Below are positions 55,909-64,000 of a stretch of 64,000 nt of DNA, piece after piece. A model generated the notes under the pieces. It ran no database searches. It was not told where the DNA came from and saw only the letters and a list, made by a program, of their open reading frames with translations. Both the position numbers and the translations under genes were made by a program. Numbering within the stretch: the first letter of the stretch is position 1; each line of letters starts with the position of its first letter. The DNA comes from Streptomyces sp. NBC_01232 (GTDB lineage: Bacteria; Actinomycetota; Actinomycetes; Streptomycetales; Streptomycetaceae), in assembly GCF_035989885.1 (NCBI RefSeq), contig NZ_CP108518.1:3454501-3518500 (forward strand). Reading direction: 5' to 3'.

Positions 55909-56418
55909 ATGACCACCGCCTCAGCCTCCTACGACCGCTCCTCGGCCACCCGCTTCCCGGTCGCCGTGGACTCCGCCCTGCGCACCGCCGGCTGGGAACC
56001 CGGCCGCTGGGACATCAAGCAGGCCGAGTACTGGGCCGACGCCCTTCGGGACCACACCACGCCTGCCGGACACCGGCACACCGTGTTCCCCGCAGCCGTC
56101 GAGGCGTGGGCCGAATTCGGCGGCCTGACGGTCACCGCGCCCGGCGCCGGCCGGCAGATCGCCCCGACGCCGGTGCGGATCGACCCGCTCACCGGGCTCC
56201 ACCTCGCGCGCACCTTCGCAGACCTCGGCCGGGCACTGTCCACCGAGCTCTGCCCGCTGGGCGTCGAGGCCGACGGCGGCTCCCACCTCGCGCTCGACCG
56301 CGAGGGCCGCGTCTACGGGATCGACCACACCGGCGACTGGTACCTCGGGCCCACCGTCGACGAAGCCCTCACCCTTCTCCTGACGGGTCTCCAGCCGACG
56401 CGCCTCACCACGGGCTAG
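55909..56418 (+). CDS. SUKH-3 domain immunity-like protein
   Basis: 169 residues from the ATG at 55909, only 2 bp after the deaminase stop, so translationally coupled. It matches SUKH-3: FPVAVDSALRTAGWEPGRWDIKQAEYWADALRDH (residues 15-48), AVEAWAEFGGLTV, FADLGRALSTELCPLGVEADGGSHLALDREGRVYGIDHTGDWYLGPTVDEALTLLLTG. Proteins of this fold neutralise polymorphic toxins by direct binding. Its coupling to the YwqJ-like deaminase makes that its probable target. Convergent with the next gene across a long hairpin. Confidence 0.83.
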   Translation: MTTASASYDRSSATRFPVAVDSALRTAGWEPGRWDIKQAEYWADALRDHTTPAGHRHTVFPAAVEAWAEFGGLTVTAPGAGRQIAPTPVRIDPLTGLHLARTFADLGRALSTELCPLGVEADGGSHLALDREGRVYGIDHTGDWYLGPTVDEALTLLLTGLQPTRLTTG

Positions 56419-56487
56419 GCCGGCGCTTTCGGATCTTGCCGGGCCCCCGCTGCCCGGCTGACAAGATCCGAAAGAGCCGGCCTAGGC
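56416..56487. terminator. Long imperfect hairpin between convergent genes
   Basis: The arms share CTAGGCCGGC, CTTTCGGATCTTG and CCGGGC with their complements, closing on a CCCCGCT loop. The structure includes both stop codons, so it serves as a bidirectional terminator. Confidence 0.8.
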
Positions 56488-57012
56488 GAGCTCCGGAAGC
56501 CGCTCGCCGGCTTCCGGGTAGCGCCCCTCCTCCAGCCGGAACAGGTACGCGCGCAGGTCGGCGGCCAGTCCGCCGGCCAGGTAGGCCTGGAAGTCCCACA
56601 CCCCGAGCAGCGCGTCGTCCTCGTAACGGTCACGGCCGCGGCCGAACTCCACCAGCGCCCCCTCCAGGTGCTCGGCGACCTTGGCGCGCTCCGCCCACCA
56701 CTGGCGCACGGCCTGCGGGGTCCACCACAGGTCCCCGTCGCACGCGTACTCCTGGAAGGGATCCTCGGTCGCCGCGCCCACCACGTCCCGCACCTGGCGC
56801 CGGTCGCGCGGCTGCCGGAACACGTACTCGATGCTGTGGCACTCGGCCGCGTAGAGCACGTTGTCCGGGGCCTGGAGCCGCCCCGTCCAGCAGTTGTCCG
56901 TCTCGGCCGTGTAGAACGGCCCGGGCACGTTCAGCCACAGCCGCTTCTCCCAGCGCCCCCCGAAGACCTTGCGGTCCTCGTCCGTCAGCTCCCCCACCGG
57001 GTCCCAGCCCAC
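56482..57012 (-). CDS. Conserved hypothetical protein downstream of the sensor kinase
   Basis: 176 residues from the GTG at 57012, 2 bp after the kinase stop; the longer open frame is only antisense extension through the kinase gene. Start VGWDPVGELTDEDRKVFGGRWEKRLWLNVPGPFYTAETDNCWTGRL; further ECHSIEYVFRQPRD, YACDGDLWWTPQAVRQWWAERAKVAEHLEGAL and a C-terminal FQAYLAGGLAADLRAYLFRLEEGRYP. The Trp-rich pattern is recurrent in Streptomyces, sometimes loosely labelled ferredoxin, but it has no Fe-S Cys motif. Function unknown. Confidence 0.75.
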   Translation of the reverse strand: MGWDPVGELTDEDRKVFGGRWEKRLWLNVPGPFYTAETDNCWTGRLQAPDNVLYAAECHSIEYVFRQPRDRRQVRDVVGAATEDPFQEYACDGDLWWTPQAVRQWWAERAKVAEHLEGALVEFGRGRDRYEDDALLGVWDFQAYLAGGLAADLRAYLFRLEEGRYPEAGERLPELA

Positions 57013-57014
57013 GC

Positions 57015-58280
57015 CTACCCCCGCCCGCTCGGCAGGACCGCCGAGACCTTGAAGCCGCCCGCGTCCGTCGGGCCCGACACGAACACCCCGCCCAGGCCCA
57101 GGACGCGCTCGCGCATCCCGACGAGTCCGTTCCCTCCGCTCGGCAGGCCCGGCTCGGGGGCCTTGCCGTCGCAGGGGCCGTTCTCCACCTGCATGGCCAC
57201 TTCCCCCGCCCGGTGCGCGAGCCGCACCACGACCCGCGCGCCCGGGGCGTGCTTGTGGCAGTTGGTGAGCGCCTCCTGCACCACGCGGAACCCCGTCTGC
57301 TCGACCTCCGCCGGGTACGCCGCCCACTCGCCGTGCACCAGCATCTCCACGGTCATCCCGGCCGCCCGCGACTGGCCCACCAGCGCGTCCAGCTCACCGA
57401 GCGAGGGCCCGTCCTCCACGCCCCCGGCGAACGCGACCGCGAGGACGGGCACCGCCGGCACGGGGGCCGGCGCCGGCTTGGGGGCCGCCCGGAGCACGCC
57501 GAGCATCTCCCGCAGCTCCGTCAACGCCTGCCGTCCCATGTCCCCCACCAGCGCGGCGTTCTTCGCCGCCCGCGCCGGGTCCTTGACCGCCACCGCCTCC
57601 AGCGCGGCCGCGTGCACCACCATCAGCGACACCCGGTGGGCGACCACGTCGTGCATCTCCCGCGCGATCCGGGTCCGCTCCTCCGTACGGGCCCACTCGG
57701 CCCGCTCCTCCGCCCGGTCCGCCAGCAGCGACAGCTCCCGTTCCAGCGAGTCCGCCCGTTCCTGCAGGCTCTCCATCAGCCGTCGGCGGGCCCCGATGTA
57801 GAGCCCGAAGAGCACCGGCGGCACGGTCAGCGCCACCGCGACGAACCCGGACAGCACGACCACGAGCGTCGTATCGGCCTCCACGTCCCCGCGGGTGCGC
57901 AGGTACATCACGACGAAGGTCGCGGCCAGCGACATCGAGGCCAGCGTGGCCGTGACCCGCCGGGGCACCTCGGAGGAGGCCAGGGTGTACATCCCGACCA
58001 CCGCCAGCAGGAACCCCATCGCGGCCGGGGACACGGCGATCCCCACGAGCACCACGGCGATCGGCCACCGCCGCCGCAGCACCAAGGTGGCCCCCACCGC
58101 GAACCCGAACACCACGCCGACCGCGGTCGGCAGCCCCGCCTCGGCGGCGAAGGGCACTCCCTCCCACGCACACTCGACGGCGGACACACCGCCGAGCACC
58201 ACATCCCCCACGGCCTCCCGCCGCCGCGCCCACCACAAAGGCGGCCCAGCGCGGCCTTCCACTTCCCCCGTACTGGTCAT
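57015..58280 (-). CDS. Sensor histidine kinase, NarL/DesK (HisKA_3) type
   Basis: 421 residues from the ATG at 58280 (start MTSTGEVEG). Membrane part about 15-160 with four or five helices (VVLGGVSAVECAWEGV, PTAVGVVFGFAVGATLVL, PIAVVLVGIAVSPAAMGFLLAVVGMYTLA, LVVVLSGFVAVALTVPPVLFGLYI); coiled linker (LQERADSLERELSLLADRAEERAEW); HisKA_3 H-box ERTRIAREMHDVVAHRVSLM, His about residue 206; ATPase N-box EALTNCHKHAPGARVVVRL and G-box GNGLVGMRERV. No response-regulator gene adjoins it: downstream is a hypothetical protein and upstream a tRNA. Signal unknown. Confidence 0.9.
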   Translation of the reverse strand: MTSTGEVEGRAGPPLWWARRREAVGDVVLGGVSAVECAWEGVPFAAEAGLPTAVGVVFGFAVGATLVLRRRWPIAVVLVGIAVSPAAMGFLLAVVGMYTLASSEVPRRVTATLASMSLAATFVVMYLRTRGDVEADTTLVVVLSGFVAVALTVPPVLFGLYIGARRRLMESLQERADSLERELSLLADRAEERAEWARTEERTRIAREMHDVVAHRVSLMVVHAAALEAVAVKDPARAAKNAALVGDMGRQALTELREMLGVLRAAPKPAPAPVPAVPVLAVAFAGGVEDGPSLGELDALVGQSRAAGMTVEMLVHGEWAAYPAEVEQTGFRVVQEALTNCHKHAPGARVVVRLAHRAGEVAMQVENGPCDGKAPEPGLPSGGNGLVGMRERVLGLGGVFVSGPTDAGGFKVSAVLPSGRG

Positions 58281-58440
58281 GCCGTCCAGCGTACGGGCGG
58301 CGTCCGTGGCGCTCCGGGCAAATACCCGCCGCCGAAACGGCGGGGACGGGTACCGTCGCATTGAGGCCAGGTGGTACGGCATAGTAGGGACGGCCAGCTT
58401 GATCGGTACGCCGAAATGTCCGGTTAGGCCACGTTCACTA

Positions 58441-58512
58441 TCCCCTGTGGTGTAATTGGCAGCACTGAGGCTTTTGGTGCCTTATGTCCGGGTTCGAGTC
58501 CTGGCGGGGGAG
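58441..58512 (+). tRNA. tRNA-Gln (anticodon UUG)
   Basis: Folds as a 72-nt tRNA: acceptor TCCCCTG/CGGGGGA, D loop TGTAATTGGCA, anticodon loop TTTTGGT (anticodon TTG), T arm CCGGGTTCGAGTCCTGG, discriminator G. CCA is not encoded. It lies upstream of glmU in the same direction, a conserved Streptomyces arrangement. Confidence 0.95.
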
Positions 58513-58621
58513 CTGCTCACATCCGGGTCCGGACCGTCAAGGTCGGGACCCGCGTTCGTTCCGGGGCAGCGGCACCCCGGTATCCTTCACGGGTCCACCC
58601 CCGAAGCCGAAGGGCACACCC

Positions 58622-60067
58622 GTGAGCGCCAACCGCCCGGCAGCCGTCGTCGTACTCGCAGCGGGTGAAGGCACCCGCATGAAGTCGGCGACTCCCAAGG
58701 TTCTGCACGAGATCTGCGGGCGCTCGCTCGTCGGTCACGTCGTCGCCGCCTCCCGCGAGCTGGACCCCGAACACCTCGTCGTGGTCGTCGGGCACGCCCG
58801 GGAGCAGGTCACCGCCCACCTGGCCGGCATCGACGCCGAGGTGCGCACCGCCGTCCAGTACGAACAGAACGGCACCGGGCACGCCGTCCGCATGGCCCTC
58901 GAAGAGCTCGGCGGCGGCATCAGCGGCACCGTGATCGTCGTCTGCGGCGACACCCCGCTGCTGACCGGGGAGACCCTGCGCCGGCTCGCGCAGACGCACG
59001 AGGCCGACGGCAACGCCGTCACCGTGCTGACCGCCGAGGTGCCGGACTCCACCGGCTACGGGCGGATCGTCCGCGACGCCGGCGGCGCCGTGACGGCCAT
59101 CGTCGAGCACAAGGACGCCTCCGACGCCCAGCGCGCGATCCGCGAGATCAACTCCGGTGTCTTCGCCTTCGACGGCGCCCTGCTCGCCGACGCCCTCGGC
59201 AAGGTCCGCACCGACAACAGCCAGGGCGAGGAGTACCTCACCGACGTCCTCGGCATCCTGCGCGAGGCCGGCCACCGCGTCGGCGCGGCCGTCGGCAGCG
59301 ACCACCGGCAGATCCTCGGGATCAACAACCGCGTCCAGCTCGCCGAGGCCCGCGCCCTGCTGAACGCGCGCCTGCTGGAGCAGGCCATGCTCGCGGGCGT
59401 CACGGTCATCGACCCCGCCGGCACCTTCATCGACGTGACCGTCACCTTCGGTCAGGACGCGATCGTGCACCCCGGCACCCAGCTGCTGGGCGCCACGCAC
59501 ATCGCCGAGGGTGCCGAGGTCGGCCCCAACACCCGGCTCAAGGACACCCACGTGGGCGCGGGCGCCCGGGTGGACAACACGGTCGCCGAGAGCGCGGTCG
59601 TGGGCCCGCAGGCCACCGTGGGCCCGTTCGCGTACCTGCGCCCCGGCACGAACCTCGGCGCGAAGGCCAAGGCCGGTACGTACGTCGAGATGAAGAACGC
59701 GACGATCGGCGAGGGCACCAAGGTCCCCCACCTGTCCTACGTCGGCGACGCGACGATCGGCGAGTACACGAACATCGGCGCCGCGAGCGTGTTCGTGAAC
59801 TACGACGGTGAGCACAAGCACCACACCACCGTCGGCTCACACTGCAAGACGGGCTCGGACAACATGTTTGTGGCTCCCGTCACCATCGGGGACGGCGCCT
59901 ACACGGCGGCCGGCTCGGTGATCACGAAGGACGTACCGCCCGGCGCCCTCGCCGTGGCCCGTGGCCAGCAGCGGAATATCGAGGGCTGGGTGGCCCGCAA
60001 GCGTCCGGGCAGTGCCGCTGCCACGGCGGCGCAGTCGGCGGCCCCGGAGGACGCCGTGCGCCCCTGA
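58622..60067 (+). CDS. glmU: Bifunctional GlmU (glucosamine-1-P acetyltransferase / GlcNAc-1-P uridyltransferase)
   Basis: Makes UDP-GlcNAc for peptidoglycan and teichoic acids in two steps. 481 residues from the GTG at 58622 (GAAGGG upstream); the open frame before it runs through the tRNA and is not coding. Uridyltransferase half about 1-240 with VVLAAGEGTRMKSATPKVLHEICG, QYEQNGTGHAV, VVCGDTPLL and GEEYLTDV; the acetyltransferase left-handed beta helix about 260-465 with hexapeptide turns (AEGAEVGPNT; VGPQATVGPFAYLRPGTNLG), KNATIGEGTKVPHLSYVGDATIGEYTNIGA, and FVNYDGEHKHHT carrying the conserved catalytic region. A 25-residue Ala-rich tail ends it. Confidence 0.97.
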   Translation: MSANRPAAVVVLAAGEGTRMKSATPKVLHEICGRSLVGHVVAASRELDPEHLVVVVGHAREQVTAHLAGIDAEVRTAVQYEQNGTGHAVRMALEELGGGISGTVIVVCGDTPLLTGETLRRLAQTHEADGNAVTVLTAEVPDSTGYGRIVRDAGGAVTAIVEHKDASDAQRAIREINSGVFAFDGALLADALGKVRTDNSQGEEYLTDVLGILREAGHRVGAAVGSDHRQILGINNRVQLAEARALLNARLLEQAMLAGVTVIDPAGTFIDVTVTFGQDAIVHPGTQLLGATHIAEGAEVGPNTRLKDTHVGAGARVDNTVAESAVVGPQATVGPFAYLRPGTNLGAKAKAGTYVEMKNATIGEGTKVPHLSYVGDATIGEYTNIGAASVFVNYDGEHKHHTTVGSHCKTGSDNMFVAPVTIGDGAYTAAGSVITKDVPPGALAVARGQQRNIEGWVARKRPGSAAATAAQSAAPEDAVRP

Positions 60068-60200
60068 GGTGAACTGACCGGAAACAGGTACGCCCGTGAC
60101 GGCGTACCGTGATAGGTGCACGCAATTCGGCTGGCTCACCGTGTGCGGGACGGACGCACATGGGGGCGAGCAGCTTCAACACGTCTGAGGAGACAGTGCT

Positions 60201-61178
60201 GTGACCGGGATCAAGACGACCGGCGAGAAGAAGCTGATGCTCTTCTCCGGCCGCGCCCACCCCGAGCTGGCCGAGGAGGTCGCGCACCAGCTGGGAGTCG
60301 GCCTCGTGCCGACCAAGGCTTTCGACTTCGCGAACGGCGAGATCTACGTCCGCTTCCAGGAGTCGGCTCGCGGCGCGGACTGCTTCCTGATCCAGAGCCA
60401 CACGGCTCCGATCAATAAGTGGATCATGGAGCAGCTGATCATGATCGACGCGCTGAAGCGCGCGTCGGCACGCTCCATCACCGTGATCGTCCCGTCCTAC
60501 GGGTACGCCCGCCAGGACAAGAAGCACAAGGGCCGCGAGCCGATCTCGGCCCGCCTGGTCGCCGATCTGCTGAAGACCGCGGGTGCGGACCGCATCCTCA
60601 CGGTCGATCTGCACACGGACCAGATCCAGGGCTTCTTCGACGGCCCGGTGGACCACCTCTCGGCCCTGAACGTCCTCGCGGACTACGTCGGCGCCAAGGT
60701 GGACCGTACGAAGCTCACGATCGTGTCCCCGGACGCCGGCCGTGTGCGCGTGGCCGACCGCTGGTGCGACCGTCTGGACGCGCCGCTGGCGATCGTGCAC
60801 AAGCGCCGCGACAAGGACGTCGCCAACCAGGTGACCGTCCACGAGGTCGTCGGTGAGGTCAAGGGCCGCGTCTGCGTCCTGGTCGACGACATGATCGACA
60901 CCGGTGGCACCATCTGCGCCGCGGCCGACGCGCTGTTCGCGCACGGTGCGGAGGACGTCATCGTCACCGCCACGCACGGCATCCTGTCGGGCCCGGCGGC
61001 CGACCGCCTGAAGAACTCCAAGGTCAGCGAGTTCGTCTTCACGAACACCCTGCCGGACCCGTCCGACCTGGAGCTCGACAAGATCACGGTGCTGTCGATC
61101 GCCCCGATGATCGCGCGCGCGGTGCGCGAGGTCTTCGAGGACGGCTCGGTGACCAGCCTCTTCGAGGAGCAGCAGTAA
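60201..61178 (+). CDS. prs: Ribose-phosphate diphosphokinase (PRPP synthetase)
   Basis: Produces PRPP for nucleotide, His and Trp synthesis from ribose-5-P and ATP. 325 residues from the GTG at 60201 with GAGGAG about 10 bp upstream. Class I features: FANGEIYVRFQESARGADCFLIQ, flexible loop YGYARQDKKHKGREPISA, VDLHTDQIQGFFDGPVDHL, VSPDAGRVRVADRW, and the PRPP-binding loop CVLVDDMIDTGGTICAAA. Follows glmU by 133 bp; the same pair order occurs across actinobacteria. Confidence 0.97.
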   Translation: MTGIKTTGEKKLMLFSGRAHPELAEEVAHQLGVGLVPTKAFDFANGEIYVRFQESARGADCFLIQSHTAPINKWIMEQLIMIDALKRASARSITVIVPSYGYARQDKKHKGREPISARLVADLLKTAGADRILTVDLHTDQIQGFFDGPVDHLSALNVLADYVGAKVDRTKLTIVSPDAGRVRVADRWCDRLDAPLAIVHKRRDKDVANQVTVHEVVGEVKGRVCVLVDDMIDTGGTICAAADALFAHGAEDVIVTATHGILSGPAADRLKNSKVSEFVFTNTLPDPSDLELDKITVLSIAPMIARAVREVFEDGSVTSLFEEQQ

Positions 61179-61275
61179 CCACAGCGGCAGCCACCTCTGT
61201 GACCGCTGCGCGGTAGATCCTTTTGGTGCGGCCTCCCCCGCCGGGTACACTCCTCGAGTTGCTCGGCGAGGGAGG

Positions 61276-61296
61276 CCGTACCTGTTTCCGGTACGG
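61276..61296 (+). promoter_or_regulatory. Leader hairpin upstream of rplY
   Basis: CCGTACC-TGTTTCC-GGTACGG, a perfect 7-bp stem about 90 nt before the L25 start codon. A second short stem, GGCC-GTTTC-GGCC, lies near 61330. They may form a structured leader or mark prs termination. Confidence 0.4.
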
Positions 61297-61382
61297 ATGC
61301 TCCGTTATCGACGCGCTCTTCGTAGCAGGCCGTTTCGGCCGGGTGACTTCCGTCCATTTCCGTCACCCCACGAGGAGTGAGC

Positions 61383-61964
61383 ATGTCCGAGGTCAAGCTT
61401 TCCGCCAAGATCCGTGACACCTTCGGCAAGGGCTCCGCCCGTCAGGCCCGTCGCGACGCCCTGACCCCCGCGGTCATCTACGGCCACGGCACCGAGCCGA
61501 AGCACGTCAACGTCGACGCCCACGCCCTTCAGCTGGCGCTGCGCACCCCGAACGTCCTGCTCTCCCTGGACCTCGGCGACGCCGGCACCGAGCTGGTCAT
61601 CCCGAAGGCCGTGCAGAAGCACCCGCTGAAGCGCTCGATCTCCCACGTCGACTTCCTGATCGTCAAGAAGGGCGAGAAGGTCACCGTCGACGTCGCGATC
61701 GTCACCGAGGGCGAGCTGGCCGCCGGCGGCAACATGCTGGAGACCCTCCAGAACACCATCTCCGTCGAGGCCGAGGCCACGCACATCCCGACCGAGGTCA
61801 CCGTCTCCATCGCGGGCCTCGAGGCCGGCGCGACCATCCACGCCTCGGACCTGGTCCTCCCGAAGGGCACCACCCTGGCCGTCGACGGCGACATCGCCGT
61901 CCTGCAGGTCGTGGCCCCGCAGGCCGAGGAGCCGGCCGCCGAGGCCGAGGGCACCGAGGCCTGA
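61383..61964 (+). CDS. rplY: 50S ribosomal protein L25, CTC form
   Basis: Binds 5S rRNA in the large subunit; the longer CTC form is also a general stress protein. 193 residues from the ATG at 61383 with GAGGAG 6 bp upstream; the GTG at 61377 would overlap that site. N-terminal L25 domain about 1-95 ([31 protein letters not shown] ... [16 protein letters not shown]) and C-terminal CTC beta domain about 96-180 ([37 protein letters not shown]). Acidic Ala/Glu tail. Followed closely by pth. Confidence 0.96.
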   Translation: MSEVKLSAKIRDTFGKGSARQARRDALTPAVIYGHGTEPKHVNVDAHALQLALRTPNVLLSLDLGDAGTELVIPKAVQKHPLKRSISHVDFLIVKKGEKVTVDVAIVTEGELAAGGNMLETLQNTISVEAEATHIPTEVTVSIAGLEAGATIHASDLVLPKGTTLAVDGDIAVLQVVAPQAEEPAAEAEGTEA

Positions 61965-62062
61965 GCCTCGCCCCACCCCCTCAGCAGTTGCTGACCGACC
62001 GCCGTCCGGCTCCACTGGAGCGGGACGGCGGTCGTCTTCGTAGAGGAACCGAGGAGCTTTTG

Positions 62063-62653
62063 ATGTCGGACGAAGCGGCGCCCTGGCTGATCGTGGGCCT
62101 GGGGAACCCGGGACCGGAGTACGCGGGCAACCGCCACAACATCGGGTTCATGGTGGCCGACCTGCTGGCGGAGCGGATCGGCGGGAAGTTCAAGGCGCAC
62201 AAGGCCCGCGCCCAGGTGGTCGAGGGCCGCATGGGCCCGCCGGGGCCGGCGAACCGCCGGGTGGTGCTGGCCAAGCCGATGACGTACATGAACCTGTCCG
62301 GCGGCCCGGTGACGGCGCTGCGCGACTTCTACAAGGTGCCGCTGGAGCGGATCGTCGCGGTCCACGACGAGCTGGACATCGACTACCCGACGCTGCGCCT
62401 GAAGCTGGGCGGCGGGGACAACGGGCACAACGGCCTGAAGTCGATGACCAAGTCGATGGGCCCCGACTACCACCGGGTGCGCTGCGGCATCGGCCGGCCG
62501 CCGGGCCGCATGCAGGTCGCGGACTTCGTGCTGAAGGACTTCTCCTCCACGGAGCGCAAGGAGCTGGAGTGGTTCGTGGACCGCGCCGCGGACTCCGTGG
62601 AGTGCCTGATCGCCGAGGGTCTGGAGCGCGCCCAGTCGGCGTACAACTCCTGA
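62063..62653 (+). CDS. pth: Peptidyl-tRNA hydrolase
   Basis: Cleaves peptidyl-tRNA released from stalled ribosomes, recycling tRNA; essential. 196 residues from the ATG at 62063 (GAGGAG about 7 bp upstream). Conserved residues are present: [18 protein letters not shown] with the catalytic His, [44 protein letters not shown] and the terminal [11 protein letters not shown]. The rplY-pth pair is the standard actinobacterial order. A strong terminator follows. Confidence 0.97.
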   Translation: MSDEAAPWLIVGLGNPGPEYAGNRHNIGFMVADLLAERIGGKFKAHKARAQVVEGRMGPPGPANRRVVLAKPMTYMNLSGGPVTALRDFYKVPLERIVAVHDELDIDYPTLRLKLGGGDNGHNGLKSMTKSMGPDYHRVRCGIGRPPGRMQVADFVLKDFSSTERKELEWFVDRAADSVECLIAEGLERAQSAYNS

Positions 62654-62668
62654 CCGGCAGGACACGAG

Positions 62669-62700
62669 GAAGCCCCCGCACCGTCCGGTGCGGGGGCTTC
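62669..62700. terminator. Bidirectional terminator
   Basis: Perfect 15-bp stem GAAGCCCCCGCACCG with a 2-nt loop, between the convergent pth and ppc genes. Confidence 0.9.
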
Positions 62701-62745
62701 GTCGTGCCTGGGCGGCGGTCCGGGCCGTACGGGCCCTGCGGGTGC

Positions 62746-64000
62746 TCAGCCGGTGTTGCGCAGGCCCGCGGCGACGCCGTTGACCGTGAGCAGCAGGGCC
62801 CGGGCGAGCAGCGGGTCGGCCTCCTCGCCCCGGGCGGCGGCGGCGCGCTGGCGGGCCAGCAGGGAGACCTGGAGGTAGGAGATCGGGTCCAGGTAGGCGT
62901 CGCGCACGGCGAAGGTCTGCTGGAGCACCGGGTTCGAGCCGAGGAGCTCCTGGGCGCCGGTGATCCGCAGAACCTCGCGCACGGTGAGCTCGTGCTCGGC
63001 CTCGATGCGGGCGAAGACGTGCTTGAGGTTCTCGGGCACGAGGGTGTCGACGTAGTGGCGGGCGATCCGCAGGTCGGTCTTGGCCAGCGTCATCTCGACG
63101 TTGGACAGGAAGTTGCGGAAGAAGTGCCAGCGTCCGCCCATCTCGGCGAGGACGTCCTCCTGGCCCGCCTCGCGCAGGGCCTTGAGGCCGGAGCCGACTC
63201 CGTACCAGCCGGGGACGATCTGGCGGGACTGGGTCCAGCCGAAGACCCACGGGATGGCGCGCAGTCCGTCGAGGCCGGCGCCGGAGTCGGGGCGGCGGGA
63301 GGGCCGGGAGCCCAGGTGCAGGTCGGCGAGCTGGTCGACGGGGGTCGCGGCGAAGAAGTACGAGGGCAGGTCGGGGTCCTCGACGAGCTCGCGGTACGCG
63401 GCGTGCGCGGCGTCGGAGACGACGTCCATGGCCGCGTCCCAGCGGGTGAGGGCCTCGTCGGACTGGCGGGGCGCGGTGTGCAGGGCGGAGGCCTGCAGGG
63501 TGGCCGCGACGGTCAGTTCGAGGTTCTCCCGGGCCAGCGAGGGGACCAGGTACTTGTCGGAGATGACCTCGCCCTGCTCGGTGACCTTGATCTCGCCCTC
63601 GAGGGTCCCCCAGGGCTGGGCGAGGATCGCGTCGTGGGAGGGGCCGCCGCCGCGGCCGACGGTGCCGCCACGGCCGTGGAAGAGGCGCAGGCGCACGCCG
63701 TAGCGGTGGGCGACGTCGCGCAGCCGGCGCTGGGCGCGGTGGATCTCCCACTGGGAGGTGGTGATGCCGCCGAACTTGGAGGAGTCGGAGTAGCCGAGCA
63801 TGACCTCCTGGACGTCTCCGCGCAGGGAGACAAGGCGCCGGTAGGAGGGGTCGGCGAGCATCTCGTCGAGGATGACGTCGGCGGCGCGCAGCTCGTCGGT
63901 GGTCTCCAGGAGCGGGACGATGCCGATCTTGGCCCAGCCGGTGTGGAGGTCGATGAGGCCGGCCTCGCGGGCGAGGACGGCGGCGGCGAAGACGTCGTCG
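62746..64000 (-). CDS. ppc: Phosphoenolpyruvate carboxylase (C-terminal part; 5' end beyond the window)
   Basis: Anaplerotic carboxylation of PEP to oxaloacetate. 418 codons are visible, the C-terminal half of a protein of about 900 residues; the start lies outside. The frame is open at 64000 ([37 protein letters not shown]). Catalytic elements: [19 protein letters not shown], the PEP/bicarbonate loop [50 protein letters not shown], and the conserved C-terminus [21 protein letters not shown]. Convergent with pth. Confidence 0.96.
   Translation of the reverse strand, partial: DDVFAAAVLAREAGLIDLHTGWAKIGIVPLLETTDELRAADVILDEMLADPSYRRLVSLRGDVQEVMLGYSDSSKFGGITTSQWEIHRAQRRLRDVAHRYGVRLRLFHGRGGTVGRGGGPSHDAILAQPWGTLEGEIKVTEQGEVISDKYLVPSLARENLELTVAATLQASALHTAPRQSDEALTRWDAAMDVVSDAAHAAYRELVEDPDLPSYFFAATPVDQLADLHLGSRPSRRPDSGAGLDGLRAIPWVFGWTQSRQIVPGWYGVGSGLKALREAGQEDVLAEMGGRWHFFRNFLSNVEMTLAKTDLRIARHYVDTLVPENLKHVFARIEAEHELTVREVLRITGAQELLGSNPVLQQTFAVRDAYLDPISYLQVSLLARQRAAAARGEEADPLLARALLLTVNGVAAGLRNTG

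Overview
The window is core chromosome of a Streptomyces (or very close actinomycete). GC is very high with strong G/C third-position bias, GTG starts are frequent, and the gene order around enolase, Mfd, GlmU, Prs, L25, Pth and PEP carboxylase matches the conserved Streptomyces core. There is also a tRNA-Leu with anticodon UAA that has the characteristic bldA body sequence. No phage, plasmid, IS element, CRISPR array or rRNA operon is visible.

Layout. 1-5.8 kb: truncated RpiR-type regulator, small membrane protein, cystathionine beta-synthase, SGNH hydrolase and thiolase; the thiolase ends in a perfect 102-bp tandem duplication followed by a 34-bp palindromic terminator. 6-9 kb: small hypothetical genes, a Bax-inhibitor-like membrane protein and bldA. 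9.3-12.8 kb: ABC ATPase plus FtsX-type permease. 12.8-22.1 kb, nearly all minus strand: cyclopropane-synthase-like methyltransferase, type II NADH dehydrogenase with two Rex-like operators upstream, the eno-divIC-DUF501-ppx operon, and two resuscitation-promoting-factor (Rpf) muralytic enzymes, the first behind a ydaO (c-di-AMP) riboswitch. 22-35 kb: P450 divergent from a flavohaemoglobin-like protein, MazG, a SurA_N lipoprotein, YfhO, a Ser/Thr kinase with a membrane partner, a DNA methylase fused to a specificity-like domain, and two lipoproteins. 35-47 kb: Mfd, a DUF2079 protein, a second ABC system paralogous to the first, an MFS exporter, and a membrane protein with the only in-frame TTA codon found in the window. 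47-51.5 kb: CGNR regulator divergent from an alpha/beta hydrolase, a DUF4232 lipoprotein, a VWA protein and a coiled-coil protein.

51.5-56.5 kb is the most unusual part. It is a compact cluster of polymorphic-toxin-like and immunity-like domains: an Imm35-like/deaminase-like/SUKH-4 fusion, a WHH-nuclease/SUKH fusion, and divergently a YwqJ-like deaminase next to a SUKH-3 protein. None has a visible secretion signal, so an intracellular conflict or regulatory role is inferred.

56.5-64 kb: hypothetical protein, sensor kinase without a visible partner regulator, tRNA-Gln(UUG), glmU, prs, rplY, pth, and the 3' part of ppc running off the window end.

Functional themes are cell-wall metabolism and dormancy exit (Rpf pair, GlmU, CFA-like enzyme), redox control (Ndh with Rex-like sites, P450, flavohaemoglobin), developmental translation control (bldA and its one TTA gene here) and toxin/immunity domains. 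Every function is inferred from sequence reading alone; no searches were run.
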